Shown piece after piece: positions 44,162 through 55,265 of a stretch of DNA of 64,000 nucleotides. Origin of the DNA: an uncultured beta proteobacterium (lineage in GTDB: Bacteria; Pseudomonadota; Gammaproteobacteria; Burkholderiales; Burkholderiaceae_C); assembly GCA_903823025.1 (NCBI GenBank), contig CAIJRK010000086.1, forward strand, positions 31,912 to 95,911, written 5' to 3'. Below the pieces are notes generated by a model that saw only the letters and a program-made list of their open reading frames with translations, made no database searches and was not told the DNA's origin. The translations under genes and the position numbers were made by a program. How positions within the stretch are numbered: the stretch's first letter is position 1; every line of letters begins with the position of its first letter.

Positions 44162-47100
44162 ATGAAACGGATGCTGATTAACGCCACACAGGCTGAAGAA
44201 CGCCGCCTGGCCATTGTTGATGGACAAAAACTCCTCGACTACGAAATTGAAATAGAAGGGCGTGAACAGCGCAAGGGCAATATTTATAAAGCTGTCGTCA
44301 CGCGCGTTGAGCCGTCGCTGGAAGCCTGCTTTATTGACTACGGCGAAGACCGTCATGGCTTCTTGCCATTCAAGGAAATCTCGCGCCAATACTTCCAACC
44401 CGGCGTAGCCGTTGGGCAGGCCCGCATTCAGGACGCCATCCGTGAAGGCCAGGAATTGCTGGTTCAAGTTGAAAAAGAAGAGCGCGGCAACAAAGGCGCT
44501 GCCCTGACCACTTACGTATCGCTGGCTGGGCGCTACGTGGTGCTGATGCCCAACAACCCACGCGGAGGCGGTGTCTCGCGCCGCATTGAAGGCGAAGACC
44601 GCGCTGAACTCAAAGAGGCGCTGGAACAACTCGAATATCCCAACGGCATGAGCATCATTGCGCGCACCGCCGGCATTGGCCGCAGCGCGCCCGAATTGCA
44701 ATGGGACTTGAACTACCTGCTCAAACTGTGGACCGCCATTGATGGCGCGGCCAAAGGAGGCAAGGGCGCTTACCTGATTTACCAGGAATCGTCGCTGGTG
44801 ATTCGCGCCATTCGCGATTACTTCAACAACGATATCGGCGACATCCTGATCGACACTGACGATGTGTATGAGCAGGCCCAGCAGTTCATGGCACACGTCA
44901 TGCCCGAGCACGCCGCCCGCGTCAAACGCTACCGTGACGATGCGCCGCTATTCAGCCGCTTCCAGATCGAGCACCAGATCGAATCGGCCTACGCCCGCAC
45001 CGTGCAGCTGCCCAGCGGCGGCGCCATTGTGATAGACCACACCGAGGCACTGGTCTCGATTGACGTCAATTCAGCCCGCGCCATCAAGGGCGGCGACATC
45101 GAAGAAACCGCCACCCGCACCAATCTGGAAGCCGCTGACGAAGTGGCACGCCAGATGCGTCTGCGCGATTTGGGCGGCCTGATCGTCATCGACTTTATCG
45201 ACATGGAAGAGTCACGCAATCGCCGTGACGTCGAAAACCGCCTGCGTGACGCACTGCGCCAAGACCGCGCCCGCGTGCAATTCGGCACCATCAGCAAATT
45301 CGGCCTGATGGAAATGAGCCGCCAACGCCTGCGTCCTGCTTTGAGCGAAGGTGCCTCCATTCCTTGCCCACGTTGCGGCGGCTCCGGCCATATCCGCGAC
45401 ACCGAATCCAGTGCGCTGCAAATTTTGCGCATCATCCAGGAAGAGTCTTTGAAGGACAACACGGCTTCGGTGCTGTGCCAGGTGCCGGTTGAAGTGGCTT
45501 CATTCCTGTTGAACGAAAAGCGCACCGAAATCGCCAAAATCGAACTTAAACAGCGTATTAACGTGCTGATGGTACCCAACAAAACGCTGGAAACGCCGAA
45601 CTACCGGCTGGAGCGCCTCAAGCACGACGACCCACGTTTGGACAACATTGAAGCCAGTTACAAGTTGGCCGAAGAAATGGAAGACCCCACCGCCGTGACC
45701 CGTCGCGCGCAAGAGCCAACCAACAAGCAAATCCCCATCATCAAAGGCGTCTTGCCCGATGCACCGGCCCCGGCGGCGATTCCCAAGCCCGAGGCAGTCA
45801 AACCAGTGGTGAACGCACCACCGCGCCCAACTTCGCGGCCCGCGCCGACTGCTGCCAGCGCTGAACCCGTAGAAAAAGGTTTGTTTGGCTGGATCAAGCA
45901 ACTCTTTGCTCCCACGCCCGAACCCGTACAACAAGCCACGCCTGAGCCGGTTGTCAGCAAAGACGACAAACGCGAAGGTCGCCCAAGCCGCGATGCCGCG
46001 CATCGAAATGAGACCCGTGGCGAAGGCCGAACAGAAGGTCATGAAGATACACGCAGCCCTCGGGGTGGACGCAATGAAAGCCGCACAGAGGGCCGGGGCA
46101 CGCGCGGTGGACGCGGTAGTCGCCCGGCACAAGGCCCGCGTGAACGCTTCGACGCGGAGGGCAAGCCCTTTGTGACGGAGGCAGGCAACCTTCAAGCGCC
46201 TGCTAATGGCATGAGTCAAGACAGCAGCAGAAACGAGCCAGGGCAAGATCGCCCCCCGCGCAACGCGGAGCGTGGTGAACGCGGGGGCCGTGGTGAGCGT
46301 AACCGCAACGAGTCGCGCCCTGATAACGCCGAGCAGGGCAACCTCAATGAGCGTGGTGAACCACGCGCCGCTGCCCGCAACGAGCGTCGTCCTGAGCGCA
46401 CGCGTCGTCCTGACGAAAATGTTCGCCCTGACCTCAGCAACCCGGAGTCGCCCCGCACCCATGCCGCACCCCCAAGCGCACCACCGATGGATCACGCACC
46501 AACCCCGCAGGCGTCTGAGGCAACAACCCGCATTGACCAAGGTCAGGGCACGGGTGACATGCCCGCACGCACGGAAGGCCACGAACCCCGCGAAAAACGC
46601 ACACGGGATCGTTATGGTCGTGAACGCGGCCCGCGCGGTGAGCGTTCCGAGCAAGGGGAACGTCAGGATCGTCCGGTGCGGGATAACCCACCTCAGCTCC
46701 AAGTCGAAGAGGTAGCGCAAGAACCCCGTCGTTCCTACTTTGCCCCCGCCGCTGAAACGCCTGTCATGGTGGCGCCACTGGCACCCATGCCAGCCCCAGC
46801 GCCAACTCCTGTTGCTCCGCCTCTCGCTACACCGGTGGCCGCAGTGCAAGTCGTCACGCGACCTGTCGCAGTTCCTGCGGCGTTGGCAACGCCTGCCCCG
46901 GTTTCTGCACCACTGGTTGTCACGCCACCCCCTGCTGCGCCCAAGCCAGTGCCTGTACCCGTTGCTGTTGAGCCGGTTGCCGTGGTCACGGGAATGCCCA
47001 AATTGCAAGCCTTTGCGCTGCCGTTGGCCGAGTTGACCCAAGTCGCTCAAAGCTCCGGGTTAAGCTGGGTGAACTCAGATTCAGAGAAGATTGCAGCCGT

Positions 47101-47248
47101 TCAGGCCGCCATTGCCGCTGAACCCAAAGTCATTCGTGTCCCGCGTGAGCGTCCGGTGGTGGTAAAAACCCAAGAAGCGCCGCTCGTTTTAGTAGAAACC
47201 AAACGTGATTTGCGTGACATGAAGCTGCCATTTGAAACGCCTCAGTAA
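44162..47248 (+). CDS. rne: ribonuclease E
   Basis: MKRMLINATQAEERRLAIVDGQKLLDYEIE, S1-domain segment, VIDFIDMEESRNRRDVENRLRDALRQDRARVQFGTISKFGLMEMSRQRLRPAL, IPCPRCGGSGHI; Arg/Pro-rich C-terminal tail. Confidence 0.96.
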   Translation: MKRMLINATQAEERRLAIVDGQKLLDYEIEIEGREQRKGNIYKAVVTRVEPSLEACFIDYGEDRHGFLPFKEISRQYFQPGVAVGQARIQDAIREGQELLVQVEKEERGNKGAALTTYVSLAGRYVVLMPNNPRGGGVSRRIEGEDRAELKEALEQLEYPNGMSIIARTAGIGRSAPELQWDLNYLLKLWTAIDGAAKGGKGAYLIYQESSLVIRAIRDYFNNDIGDILIDTDDVYEQAQQFMAHVMPEHAARVKRYRDDAPLFSRFQIEHQIESAYARTVQLPSGGAIVIDHTEALVSIDVNSARAIKGGDIEETATRTNLEAADEVARQMRLRDLGGLIVIDFIDMEESRNRRDVENRLRDALRQDRARVQFGTISKFGLMEMSRQRLRPALSEGASIPCPRCGGSGHIRDTESSALQILRIIQEESLKDNTASVLCQVPVEVASFLLNEKRTEIAKIELKQRINVLMVPNKTLETPNYRLERLKHDDPRLDNIEASYKLAEEMEDPTAVTRRAQEPTNKQIPIIKGVLPDAPAPAAIPKPEAVKPVVNAPPRPTSRPAPTAASAEPVEKGLFGWIKQLFAPTPEPVQQATPEPVVSKDDKREGRPSRDAAHRNETRGEGRTEGHEDTRSPRGGRNESRTEGRGTRGGRGSRPAQGPRERFDAEGKPFVTEAGNLQAPANGMSQDSSRNEPGQDRPPRNAERGERGGRGERNRNESRPDNAEQGNLNERGEPRAAARNERRPERTRRPDENVRPDLSNPESPRTHAAPPSAPPMDHAPTPQASEATTRIDQGQGTGDMPARTEGHEPREKRTRDRYGRERGPRGERSEQGERQDRPVRDNPPQLQVEEVAQEPRRSYFAPAAETPVMVAPLAPMPAPAPTPVAPPLATPVAAVQVVTRPVAVPAALATPAPVSAPLVVTPPPAAPKPVPVPVAVEPVAVVTGMPKLQAFALPLAELTQVAQSSGLSWVNSDSEKIAAVQAAIAAEPKVIRVPRERPVVVKTQEAPLVLVETKRDLRDMKLPFETPQ

Positions 47249-47282
47249 GCCATAACCACCAGCGCCCCCAGTGGGCGCCCAT

Positions 47283-47316
47283 AAAAAAGGGCACATCAAT
47301 ATGTGCCCTTTTTTTC
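47283..47316. terminator. bidirectional terminator between convergent rne and hemY
   Basis: AAGGGCACAT-CAAT-ATGTGCCCTT (47287-47310) flanked by A run upstream and T run downstream. Confidence 0.88.
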
Positions 47317-47330
47317 ATCTCGCCGTTTCC

Positions 47331-48626
47331 TCAGACCAATCGTGTTGCCGCCAGTTTGGCGGCATTCTTCCAGGCTTGCATGGACGCTACCTCATCGCCT
47401 CGCAACTCAGCCAACTCGGCCAACGCTTGCCAGGCGCTGCGCTCCAGACCGGCATCTTGCAACCGGGGTAACGACTGCTTGAGTAATTGCTGCGCTTTGC
47501 CCCACAACTGCAAACGCATACAAGTAATGCCCGCCAGATATTGCAAAGTGGCGTCGCCAGGATTGGCCAGTTGGGCGGACTCAATACGTGTCAGCCAAGG
47601 CGCTTCGGGCACTCCAGCGGCCACGGCAAAGCCACTCTCCAGCGCACGAATAAGACGCACGCGCTGCACGTCGGTCAAAGCGCCCGGCTGCGCCACCATG
47701 CGGAGCCAGATGGGTAGCAACCAGCTACGAGCCAATTCAACATCACCGCCCAAGGTCAACAAACGACAAGACGCCTCCATGGCGACTTCTGGCACTTCTC
47801 GTTCAGCGGGTTCGAGTTGATTCCACACGGCTTGCAATTGATCAGGGTCGTAGGCGGTCAACACCAGCTCCAGGGACAGACCCCGTAAAAGCCCCAATGC
47901 CGCCACCTCGGAGAATGCCCGGTGCTTGGCTAACAAACGGGCCGTCTCCAATGCCTGCTGCGTCTTGTTTGCCATTCTTGAGGCGGTCAGACGCAAGCGC
48001 AAGGCAATGGTTCGCCGTGATGCGCCTTGCGGCATCTCATCGAGCCATTGCAAGGCAGTTTGGGCGTCATGGTCTTCAAGCGCCCAGCGCGCGGCACGCA
48101 GTTGCAAACCGTCACGATTGCCCAGCGCGTCAGGCCGCGACGCTTGTTCCAGCGCCTTGCAAAAATGTGCTTCACGCGCTGATTTATCTTGCAGGGATTG
48201 GGCACTTTCAGCGGCTAACAAATGCGATAAAGCCCGTAAGCGGCCCGAATAAACCAGTGTTTCACCGCTGCGCGTCAGCGCACTTTCGCGTTCCAACACC
48301 ACTTCAGCCGCTTTTCTGGCCCGGATAAAGCGGCCCGCTACCAAATGCGAAAGTGCCTCCAGTAACTCCACATGCATCGCCCGCTCCTGATGCTGAACGC
48401 GCCAGCGTCGGGCATGACCCGGCATGGCAAACAAGGCGGCCAGCGCGCGCAAGGCCACATGCAGCGTCAAAAACAACAGGGCCAGCACAATCACGACCAG
48501 ATTAAGCGACAAATCAATGCGATAAGGCGGCCAAAAGACGGTAATCGTCCCTTGATTGTTGCCCGCAAAAAGTGCTACAGCAACGGCCATTCCAAACAAT
48601 GCCAAAAACCACAAAGCGGCCCGCAT
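47331..48626 (-). CDS. hemY: HemY-like heme biosynthesis membrane protein (TPR)
   Basis: Two N-terminal TMs, DLSLNLVVIVLALLFLTLHVALRAL, then TPR-type repeats; adjacent to hemX/hemD/hemC. Confidence 0.88.
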   Translation of the reverse strand: MRAALWFLALFGMAVAVALFAGNNQGTITVFWPPYRIDLSLNLVVIVLALLFLTLHVALRALAALFAMPGHARRWRVQHQERAMHVELLEALSHLVAGRFIRARKAAEVVLERESALTRSGETLVYSGRLRALSHLLAAESAQSLQDKSAREAHFCKALEQASRPDALGNRDGLQLRAARWALEDHDAQTALQWLDEMPQGASRRTIALRLRLTASRMANKTQQALETARLLAKHRAFSEVAALGLLRGLSLELVLTAYDPDQLQAVWNQLEPAEREVPEVAMEASCRLLTLGGDVELARSWLLPIWLRMVAQPGALTDVQRVRLIRALESGFAVAAGVPEAPWLTRIESAQLANPGDATLQYLAGITCMRLQLWGKAQQLLKQSLPRLQDAGLERSAWQALAELAELRGDEVASMQAWKNAAKLAATRLV

Positions 48627-48628
48627 GG

Positions 48629-49735
48629 TTATCTCCCCGCCGCTGCAGTAGCAAGCGCGGTCAGCGTTTCATCGACACGCGGCAACTCCAGTGTTTTCAT
48701 CTGTGCTTGCACCTGTTGCAACAAGGCCGCCGCCGTGCGTGTGTTGCGCGACGTGGCATCAAAATATTTGGTGAGCGCCGCTGCGGCATCCGACAGATCG
48801 CCCCGGGACGCATCCAGCTGCCGCGCCAATAAACCCATACGGGCATTCAGCAATTTGAGTTTGAAGTTTTCCCGCAAGAAAAAAGACTGTTCCGGCGACA
48901 GCAATGCCGCTTCCGGGTTTGCGATACGACTCACGCGCAACAAACCGCGCACCTCGTTCAACACCACCAGAAAACTGCGTTGCCACCACGTTGGCAACGC
49001 CTCGACGGCCTGACGTTGACTCAAGGCGCTCGCGTGTTCCGGGGCCACCGCATTCGCCAGCACCAGGTTATCCGTCAAATGCACCAGTTCGTCCATCTTG
49101 ATCAGCAAACCCGGCGTGTCGCCTACGGCCACTGATCGGATGCGCTCAATGTCGCGGCCAATGGCGCGTTGCAAGAGCGTTAAACGGGGTTGTGCGGCTC
49201 GCGTCACCCGTAAATCGGCGCTTTTCAGAGCGGCCAGCAAAGGCTCCACACTGCCGGTGAGTTGGGCCTGTTGCTGGGCCAAACGGATGGAAGATTCAAT
49301 ATCGACCACCAAATTTTCATCGCGGGAGCGAGACAGGCTTTGCATCAGCTCTTCGAGCTGTGTGCGCTGCAGCGCAATTTCACTCAAGCGCGTTTCATAA
49401 ACGGCGACCCGCGCCGCCGTCTCGTGCGAGAGTTCTTGGGCCTGTTTGGCCACCGCACGGGCCTCAACGGATTGGGCGCTGGTATCGGCACTTTGGCGGG
49501 CCAGTTGTTCTTGAATGTTGGCCAGTTTTTGCCATAGCAGGCCACTCGTCAGCAAGGCGGCCAACGACACGGCTCCCAGACTCAGAACGACACCCCGCGA
49601 CACGGGTTTAGGTGCGGGTTCGGGGGGCGACGCAGCTGGTGTGGCTGGCGCTGGCTGACTGGGTGTTGACGATTCCCCTAAAGGCGCCGCCTCGTCCGGG
49701 GGAACAGGTACTTGAGCGTTGGGGTCAGAGTTCAT
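48629..49735 (-). CDS. hemX: HemX-like uroporphyrinogen-III C-methyltransferase-related membrane protein
   Basis: Pro-rich N-terminus, single TM, coiled coil, VDIESSIRLAQQQAQLTGSVEPLLAALKSADLRV; between hemY and hemD. Confidence 0.85.
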   Translation of the reverse strand: MNSDPNAQVPVPPDEAAPLGESSTPSQPAPATPAASPPEPAPKPVSRGVVLSLGAVSLAALLTSGLLWQKLANIQEQLARQSADTSAQSVEARAVAKQAQELSHETAARVAVYETRLSEIALQRTQLEELMQSLSRSRDENLVVDIESSIRLAQQQAQLTGSVEPLLAALKSADLRVTRAAQPRLTLLQRAIGRDIERIRSVAVGDTPGLLIKMDELVHLTDNLVLANAVAPEHASALSQRQAVEALPTWWQRSFLVVLNEVRGLLRVSRIANPEAALLSPEQSFFLRENFKLKLLNARMGLLARQLDASRGDLSDAAAALTKYFDATSRNTRTAAALLQQVQAQMKTLELPRVDETLTALATAAAGR

Positions 49736-49744
49736 CGGATGATT

Positions 49745-50557
49745 TTAGAGGGTTGGGGACGGCGATTTGTCCCACAAAGTTAGAGAGGCCACCACATCGG
49801 GGAGTGTCGGGCGTGATTCAAGCACCACCCCAAACCCCGCTTTTTGGGCCGCCTGCGCAATACGCGGGTGCGTCGCCAAAGCCCGCGCCTGCCGCCAGCT
49901 TTGTTGCGGCAGCAAAGCACACAAATGCCTGATCGACTCACTGCTGCTGAACAGCCAAATCGATGAATCACAGGCGGATTGGCGGGCGCACTGAAGCTCT
50001 TGTGCCCGCCATTCAGGCGCGCCACGCTGGTAAGCCACGACAAAATCTGTTTGCCCGCCCGCTTGAGCCACCCGGTTGGCAAACCATGCCCGTCCCGTGC
50101 CCTGCTCGACGCTGTTTGTTGCGTCCTGTCCGCGCACAATCAGGACCCGTTTGCCGAGACGCACTTGCGCGCCCATGACTTGCCATAACGCTTCAGAATC
50201 AAATTGACCGGCTTCTGGTGCGGGCGTATCAAGGCGCTCAACGGCAATGCCTGCGCGCAACAGCGCATGGGCGGTGCCGGGACCGGGCGCCCATACCTTG
50301 GTTTTTGACGTGGTTTGTGCCATGAAGCTGGACACGCCCGGCGGTTTTGAGGCAAAAAAATGATCGACCGCCTGACCGCTGACAAACATCACGCCGACAT
50401 AGTCAGACAGATGCTGCCAAGCCTGAACCAGCGCTGCCGTATCCGCCACAGGACCAATCTGGATCAGGGGCAACGCAACAGCATCCAAGCCATGTGCTGA
50501 AAAATCACGCACCCACCGCTGCGCTTCACGCTCGGGCCGGGTCACGATGACGCGCAT
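49745..50557 (-). CDS. hemD: uroporphyrinogen-III synthase
   Basis: VIVTRPEREAQRWVRDFSAHGLDAVALPLIQIGP...VMFVSGQAVDHFF; next to hemC. Confidence 0.87.
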   Translation of the reverse strand: MRVIVTRPEREAQRWVRDFSAHGLDAVALPLIQIGPVADTAALVQAWQHLSDYVGVMFVSGQAVDHFFASKPPGVSSFMAQTTSKTKVWAPGPGTAHALLRAGIAVERLDTPAPEAGQFDSEALWQVMGAQVRLGKRVLIVRGQDATNSVEQGTGRAWFANRVAQAGGQTDFVVAYQRGAPEWRAQELQCARQSACDSSIWLFSSSESIRHLCALLPQQSWRQARALATHPRIAQAAQKAGFGVVLESRPTLPDVVASLTLWDKSPSPTL

Positions 50558-50565
50558 GGCAAGTC

Positions 50566-51519
50566 TCAGAGCAGACGCTGGGGTTCAACCGGCGCCAGAA
50601 TCGACCCGCCTTGTGCGGTGACACGCGTGCGCAAATCAGCGGCAGCCTGTGTGCCAAGTGCCGTAGCACTGGCCAGATCAGTGACGCGCCCGCTGGCCTG
50701 CACGCACACCAGTGCAAGCCTGCCTTCAGGATCGCCCCAAGCGGCATCAATCGTCAGCCTATCGGCCTCCAGTGTGGCAAACGCGGCTAGCGGCATGGAA
50801 CAACTCCCGCCCATGGCCCGGCTCACCGCCCGTTCGGCACAGGCGACCAACCAGGTGGGTTGGTGCGCCAGTGGCGCCAACGCATCAATCACGTCTTGGC
50901 GATGCGTGCGAACCTCAATGCCCAGCGCGCCTTGTCCGGCAGCAGGCAACATGACGCCCGGCTCGAAAATTTCACGAATGCGCGCCTCCAGGGCCAGCCG
51001 CTGCAGACCCGCTGCCGCCAGGACGATGCCGTCATACAGCCCGTCGTCGAGCTTGCGCAAACGTGTGTCGAGGTTGCCGCGCAAAGGCTCGATCTTCAAA
51101 TCAGGCCGCAACGCGCGCAGCAAAGCCATGCGGCGCAGGCTGGAGGTGCCCACCACCGCGCCCGGCGGCAGACTGGCTAAATTGGCGTAATGGTTGGAAA
51201 CAAAAGCATCCCGCGCGTCGCCGCGCGCCATGACGCAGGCCAGACTGAAGCCCTCGGGCAGCTCCATTGGCACATCTTTGAGCGAGTGCACAGCAAGGTC
51301 GGCGCGACCTTCTTCCAGCGCCGTTTCCAGCTCTTTCACAAACAGGCCTTTGCCGCCCACTTTGCTTAGCGCACGGTCCAGAATTTGATCCCCTTTGGTG
51401 GTCATGCCCAACAGGCTGACTTGGTGTCCCTGCTGCTCCAGCATGGCCTTGACGTGCAAGGCCTGCCAAAGGGCTAAACGGCTTTCACGGGTTGCTATCG
51501 TTAGTGTCAAATTGCTCAT
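50566..51519 (-). CDS. hemC: hydroxymethylbilane synthase
   Basis: [76 protein letters not shown]. Start [13 protein letters not shown] at 51519. Confidence 0.96.
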   Translation of the reverse strand: MSNLTLTIATRESRLALWQALHVKAMLEQQGHQVSLLGMTTKGDQILDRALSKVGGKGLFVKELETALEEGRADLAVHSLKDVPMELPEGFSLACVMARGDARDAFVSNHYANLASLPPGAVVGTSSLRRMALLRALRPDLKIEPLRGNLDTRLRKLDDGLYDGIVLAAAGLQRLALEARIREIFEPGVMLPAAGQGALGIEVRTHRQDVIDALAPLAHQPTWLVACAERAVSRAMGGSCSMPLAAFATLEADRLTIDAAWGDPEGRLALVCVQASGRVTDLASATALGTQAAADLRTRVTAQGGSILAPVEPQRLL

Positions 51520-51620
51520 ACGCAGTGGCTTTAAGCCGTAACCTCTTGGTAATCTTGAGTGAAAGGGAATGCTAGCATGGCCGGACTTGCCGTCTTGCGC
51601 AAAGATTTTCAAAAAACACC

Positions 51621-54470
51621 ATGATCAAATTGCCAAAGCCCGCCCCCGTCGGGCGCACTCAAGACAACGAACGCCCACTGGTGGAGGACATCCGGTTGCT
51701 GGGCCGTATTTTGGGCGACGTGATTCGCGAACAAGAAGGCGTCATCGCCTTTGAACTGATTGAACAAATCCGCAAACTCTCGGTGGCGTTTCGCCGGGAC
51801 GCGGACACCGAGGCCAACAAGGCGCTTAAAAAACTACTCAAAGGCCTCAGTGGTGACCAAACCGTCAGTGTGACACGGGCTTTTACTTACTTCAGCCATC
51901 TCGCCAATCTCGCCGAAGACCGGCATCACATTCGTCGCAGGGCGCTGCACGAGCGCGCCGGCGACACGCAAGAAGGCAGCATCGACGTGGCGCTGGCCCG
52001 TTTGCGCGGGGCCGGCATTGGGCCTAAAACCATTGCCGACACGCTGGCGACCAGCTTTGTCTCGCCCGTGCTCACCGCACACCCGACCGAAGTGCAGCGT
52101 AAAAGCATTCTGGATGCCGAGCGCGCCATTGCCCAGCTGCTCACCGCACGCGATGACATCAAAGTGCGGGCGACAGCCGTCAACGCCAGCAAAGACGCGC
52201 TGACCCCGCGTGAACTCAGCGCCAATGAAGAACAAATGCGCGCCCGCGTGTTGCAACTTTGGCAAACCCGGCTCTTGCGCTTCAGCAAACTCACGGTTGC
52301 CGACGAGGTCGAAAACGCCTTAAGTTATTACGAATCGACCTTTTTGCGGGAAATCCCCAAGCTTTACGCCGAGCTGGAACGGGCACTAGGCCAGCACCCG
52401 GTACACAGCTTTTTACGCATGGGCCAATGGATTGGTGGTGACCGCGACGGCAACCCCAATGTGAACGCGCAAACGCTAACTCACGCGCTACGCCGCCAGT
52501 CGGATGTGGCGCTGCGCCATTATTTGACTGAAGTGCATTACCTGGGTGGTGAGTTGTCGCTCTCAACCCGCTTGGTGGACTGCCTGCCCGCCATGCAGTC
52601 GCTGGCCGAGCAGTCGCCCGACACCAACGAACATCGCAAAGATGAGCCTTACCGACGCGCCCTGATTGGCATTTACGCCCGCCTGTCTGCCGCCTTGAAA
52701 GACCTGACCGGGGGCGAAGCCGCACGCCACGCCGTCGTGCCGCAAAACGCCTACCTGAGCGCTGAAGAATTTTTGGCTGACCTGCGCACCATTGAAGCCT
52801 CGCTGCTGGCCCACCACGGGGCCGCGCTGGTGGCGCAACGGTTGCATCCGCTGATTCGCGCCGTTGAAGTGTTTGGCTTTCACCTGGCAACGGTGGATTT
52901 ACGCCAAAGCTCCGACAAACATGAAGCGGTCATTGCCGATTTGCTGACCGTGGCGCGCATCGAGTCGGGCTATGTGCACTTGGATGAAGCGGCCAAACGC
53001 AATCTGCTGCTGACCTTGCTCAACGATGCCCGACCGTTGCGCGTGTTGGGCACGGCATACACCGACCACACCCAAAGCGAACTCGCTATTTTCGAGACCG
53101 CCAAAGTCATGCGTGAGCGCTTTGGTGCGCAAGCGATTCGCCACTACATCATCAGCCACACCGAAACCGTGAGCGACTTGCTGGAAGTGTTGGTGCTACT
53201 CAAAGAAGTGGGGTTGATGCGCGGCACACTGGACGCGCAAGCGACCTGCGACCTGATCGTCGTGCCGCTGTTTGAGACCATTGAAGACCTGCGCAACGCC
53301 GCGCCCATCATGCGCGAGTTCTATGCCGTGCCCGGCGTTCAGGCGATGATTGCACGCAGCCGTCATGACCAGTACAGCGAACAAGACATCATGCTGGGCT
53401 ACTCCGACAGCAACAAAGACGGCGGTATTTTCACCAGCAACTGGGAGTTGTACCGCGCCGAGATTGCACTGGTCGAACTGTTTGACCAACTCGCCACTCA
53501 AAACAAGCCCGGCGAACGCGCCTTGCAACTGCGTATGTTCCACGGACGCGGCGGCACGGTCGGACGCGGCGGTGGCCCGAGCTACCAAGCCATTCTGGCG
53601 CAACCGCCCGGCACCGTGCGCGGACAAATCAGGCTCACCGAACAGGGCGAAGTCATCGGCTCCAAATACGCCAACCCCGAAATTGGCCGACGCAACCTCG
53701 AAACGCTGGTCGCCGCCACGCTGGAGGCCACGCTCTTACAGCCCACCAAACCCGCGACCCCACCATTCCTGAAAGCCGCCGCCGAGTTGTCGCAAAGCAG
53801 CATGGCCGCGTATCGACAACTGGTTTACGAAACCCCCGGTTTCACCGACTACTTCTTCAACTCAACGCCCATCCGCGAAATCGCCGAACTCAACATCGGG
53901 TCACGGCCCGCATCGCGTAAACCCTCGCAGCAAATTGAAGACCTGCGCGCTATTCCCTGGGGTTTCAGTTGGGGCCAGTGCCGCCTGACGCTGCCGGGCT
54001 GGTACGGTTTTGGTTCTGCCATTGATGCGTTTCTGAATCCAGATGACAACGGTCTCAATAAAGACCGGCTGGCGCTGTTGCAGCAGATGTACAAACAATG
54101 GCCGTTTTTCAACACGCTGCTGTCCAACATGGACATGGTGATGGCCAAAAGTGATCTGGCACTGGCCTCGCGTTATTCAGAGTTGGTCAGTAACGCCCGC
54201 TTGCGTAAAAAAATATTTACGGCAATTGAACTCGAATGGCACCGCACGGCGGCTGCGCTGGGCGCCATCACTGGCGACAAGCATCGACTGGCCAACAACG
54301 CTGCCCTGCAACGCTCCATTCGCCACCGCTTTCCCTATATCGACCCGCTGCACCATCTGCAAGTGGAGTTGGTGCGCCGCTACCGCGCCGGCCAAACCGA
54401 CGAGCGCGTGCAGCGCGGTATTCATATCTCGATTAACGGCATTGCGGCGGGGCTGCGCAATACGGGTTAG
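51621..54470 (+). CDS. ppc: phosphoenolpyruvate carboxylase
   Basis: 949 aa; [66 protein letters not shown]-terminal RNTG. Confidence 0.97.
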   Translation: MIKLPKPAPVGRTQDNERPLVEDIRLLGRILGDVIREQEGVIAFELIEQIRKLSVAFRRDADTEANKALKKLLKGLSGDQTVSVTRAFTYFSHLANLAEDRHHIRRRALHERAGDTQEGSIDVALARLRGAGIGPKTIADTLATSFVSPVLTAHPTEVQRKSILDAERAIAQLLTARDDIKVRATAVNASKDALTPRELSANEEQMRARVLQLWQTRLLRFSKLTVADEVENALSYYESTFLREIPKLYAELERALGQHPVHSFLRMGQWIGGDRDGNPNVNAQTLTHALRRQSDVALRHYLTEVHYLGGELSLSTRLVDCLPAMQSLAEQSPDTNEHRKDEPYRRALIGIYARLSAALKDLTGGEAARHAVVPQNAYLSAEEFLADLRTIEASLLAHHGAALVAQRLHPLIRAVEVFGFHLATVDLRQSSDKHEAVIADLLTVARIESGYVHLDEAAKRNLLLTLLNDARPLRVLGTAYTDHTQSELAIFETAKVMRERFGAQAIRHYIISHTETVSDLLEVLVLLKEVGLMRGTLDAQATCDLIVVPLFETIEDLRNAAPIMREFYAVPGVQAMIARSRHDQYSEQDIMLGYSDSNKDGGIFTSNWELYRAEIALVELFDQLATQNKPGERALQLRMFHGRGGTVGRGGGPSYQAILAQPPGTVRGQIRLTEQGEVIGSKYANPEIGRRNLETLVAATLEATLLQPTKPATPPFLKAAAELSQSSMAAYRQLVYETPGFTDYFFNSTPIREIAELNIGSRPASRKPSQQIEDLRAIPWGFSWGQCRLTLPGWYGFGSAIDAFLNPDDNGLNKDRLALLQQMYKQWPFFNTLLSNMDMVMAKSDLALASRYSELVSNARLRKKIFTAIELEWHRTAAALGAITGDKHRLANNAALQRSIRHRFPYIDPLHHLQVELVRRYRAGQTDERVQRGIHISINGIAAGLRNTG

Positions 54471-54475
54471 GTGAC

Positions 54476-55219
54476 TTACCCCGCCACCAACTCCCGCACA
54501 GCGGCCAATTGCCGGCGCGACACAAACAGCAACTCATCAATACTGTCCAGTCGCACCGCCCAGCCTTCACCCTCTTCTGCGTCAAAGTGCTTTTCCAGCG
54601 CCTGCACGGCGTGCCGGGCGATCAGGGTGTTGCGGTGAATGCGCATGAAACGGGCGGGGTACTTTTCTTCCAATTCACTCAAAGTGCCATCCAGAATGTA
54701 GGTCTTGGTTTTGGTGCGCACCGTGATGTACTTCAACTCGGCCTTGAGGTACAACACCTGCGACAACGGCACGCGCTCGGTGCCGCCACGGTCTTGAATA
54801 ATCAACACGTCTTGCGGCACAACGGGCGCTAACGCGCGCCCCGAATTGATCAGCCGCTCTACCTTTTGCAGTGCCGCCTGCAAACGCGCCAGCCGCACCG
54901 GCTTGGTCAAATAGTCCACCGCCTCCAGCTCAAAAGCCTGCACCGCGTGTTCGGCAAAAGCGGTCACAAACACCACGGCGGGCGGATGGGGCAATGTGCG
55001 CAGCGTGCGGGCCAGCGTCAAACCGTCCGCGCCGGGCATGTGAATATCAATCAGCGCCACATCGACCGGTTGGCGCAGCAAAAACTCCACCGCCTGCGTC
55101 GCGTTGGCCGCCTCCGCCTCCACGCGGGTTAAAGGCGCCGTACAGTCGGCCAGCAACGTGCGCAGACGTGTACGAGCCAGGGCTTCATCGTCAACAATCA
55201 AAACTTTAAGGGGCATCAA
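54476..55219 (-). CDS. LytTR-type response regulator (AlgR-like)
   Basis: LKVLIVDDEALARTRLRTLL, DVALIDIHMPGADGLTLAR, LTKPVRLARL, LytTR segment YLKAELKYITVRTKTKTYILDGTLSELEEKYPARFMRIHRNTLI. Confidence 0.93.
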   Translation of the reverse strand: MMPLKVLIVDDEALARTRLRTLLADCTAPLTRVEAEAANATQAVEFLLRQPVDVALIDIHMPGADGLTLARTLRTLPHPPAVVFVTAFAEHAVQAFELEAVDYLTKPVRLARLQAALQKVERLINSGRALAPVVPQDVLIIQDRGGTERVPLSQVLYLKAELKYITVRTKTKTYILDGTLSELEEKYPARFMRIHRNTLIARHAVQALEKHFDAEEGEGWAVRLDSIDELLFVSRRQLAAVRELVAG

Positions 55220-55265
55220 ACGCTTTCTTTATGGAGTTTTTCTGGGTTGATAGTGATCCGTATGC

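Noticed and set aside
43991-44911. 306-aa minus-strand ORF over the rne leader and 5' end
   Set aside because: Mostly antisense to the conserved rne catalytic domain; no domain signature or convincing start context.
45500-47050. 516-aa minus-strand ORF antisense to the rne 3' half
   Set aside because: Low-complexity Arg/Gly/Cys/His-rich translation produced by the opposite frame of the repetitive rne tail; rne itself is unambiguous.
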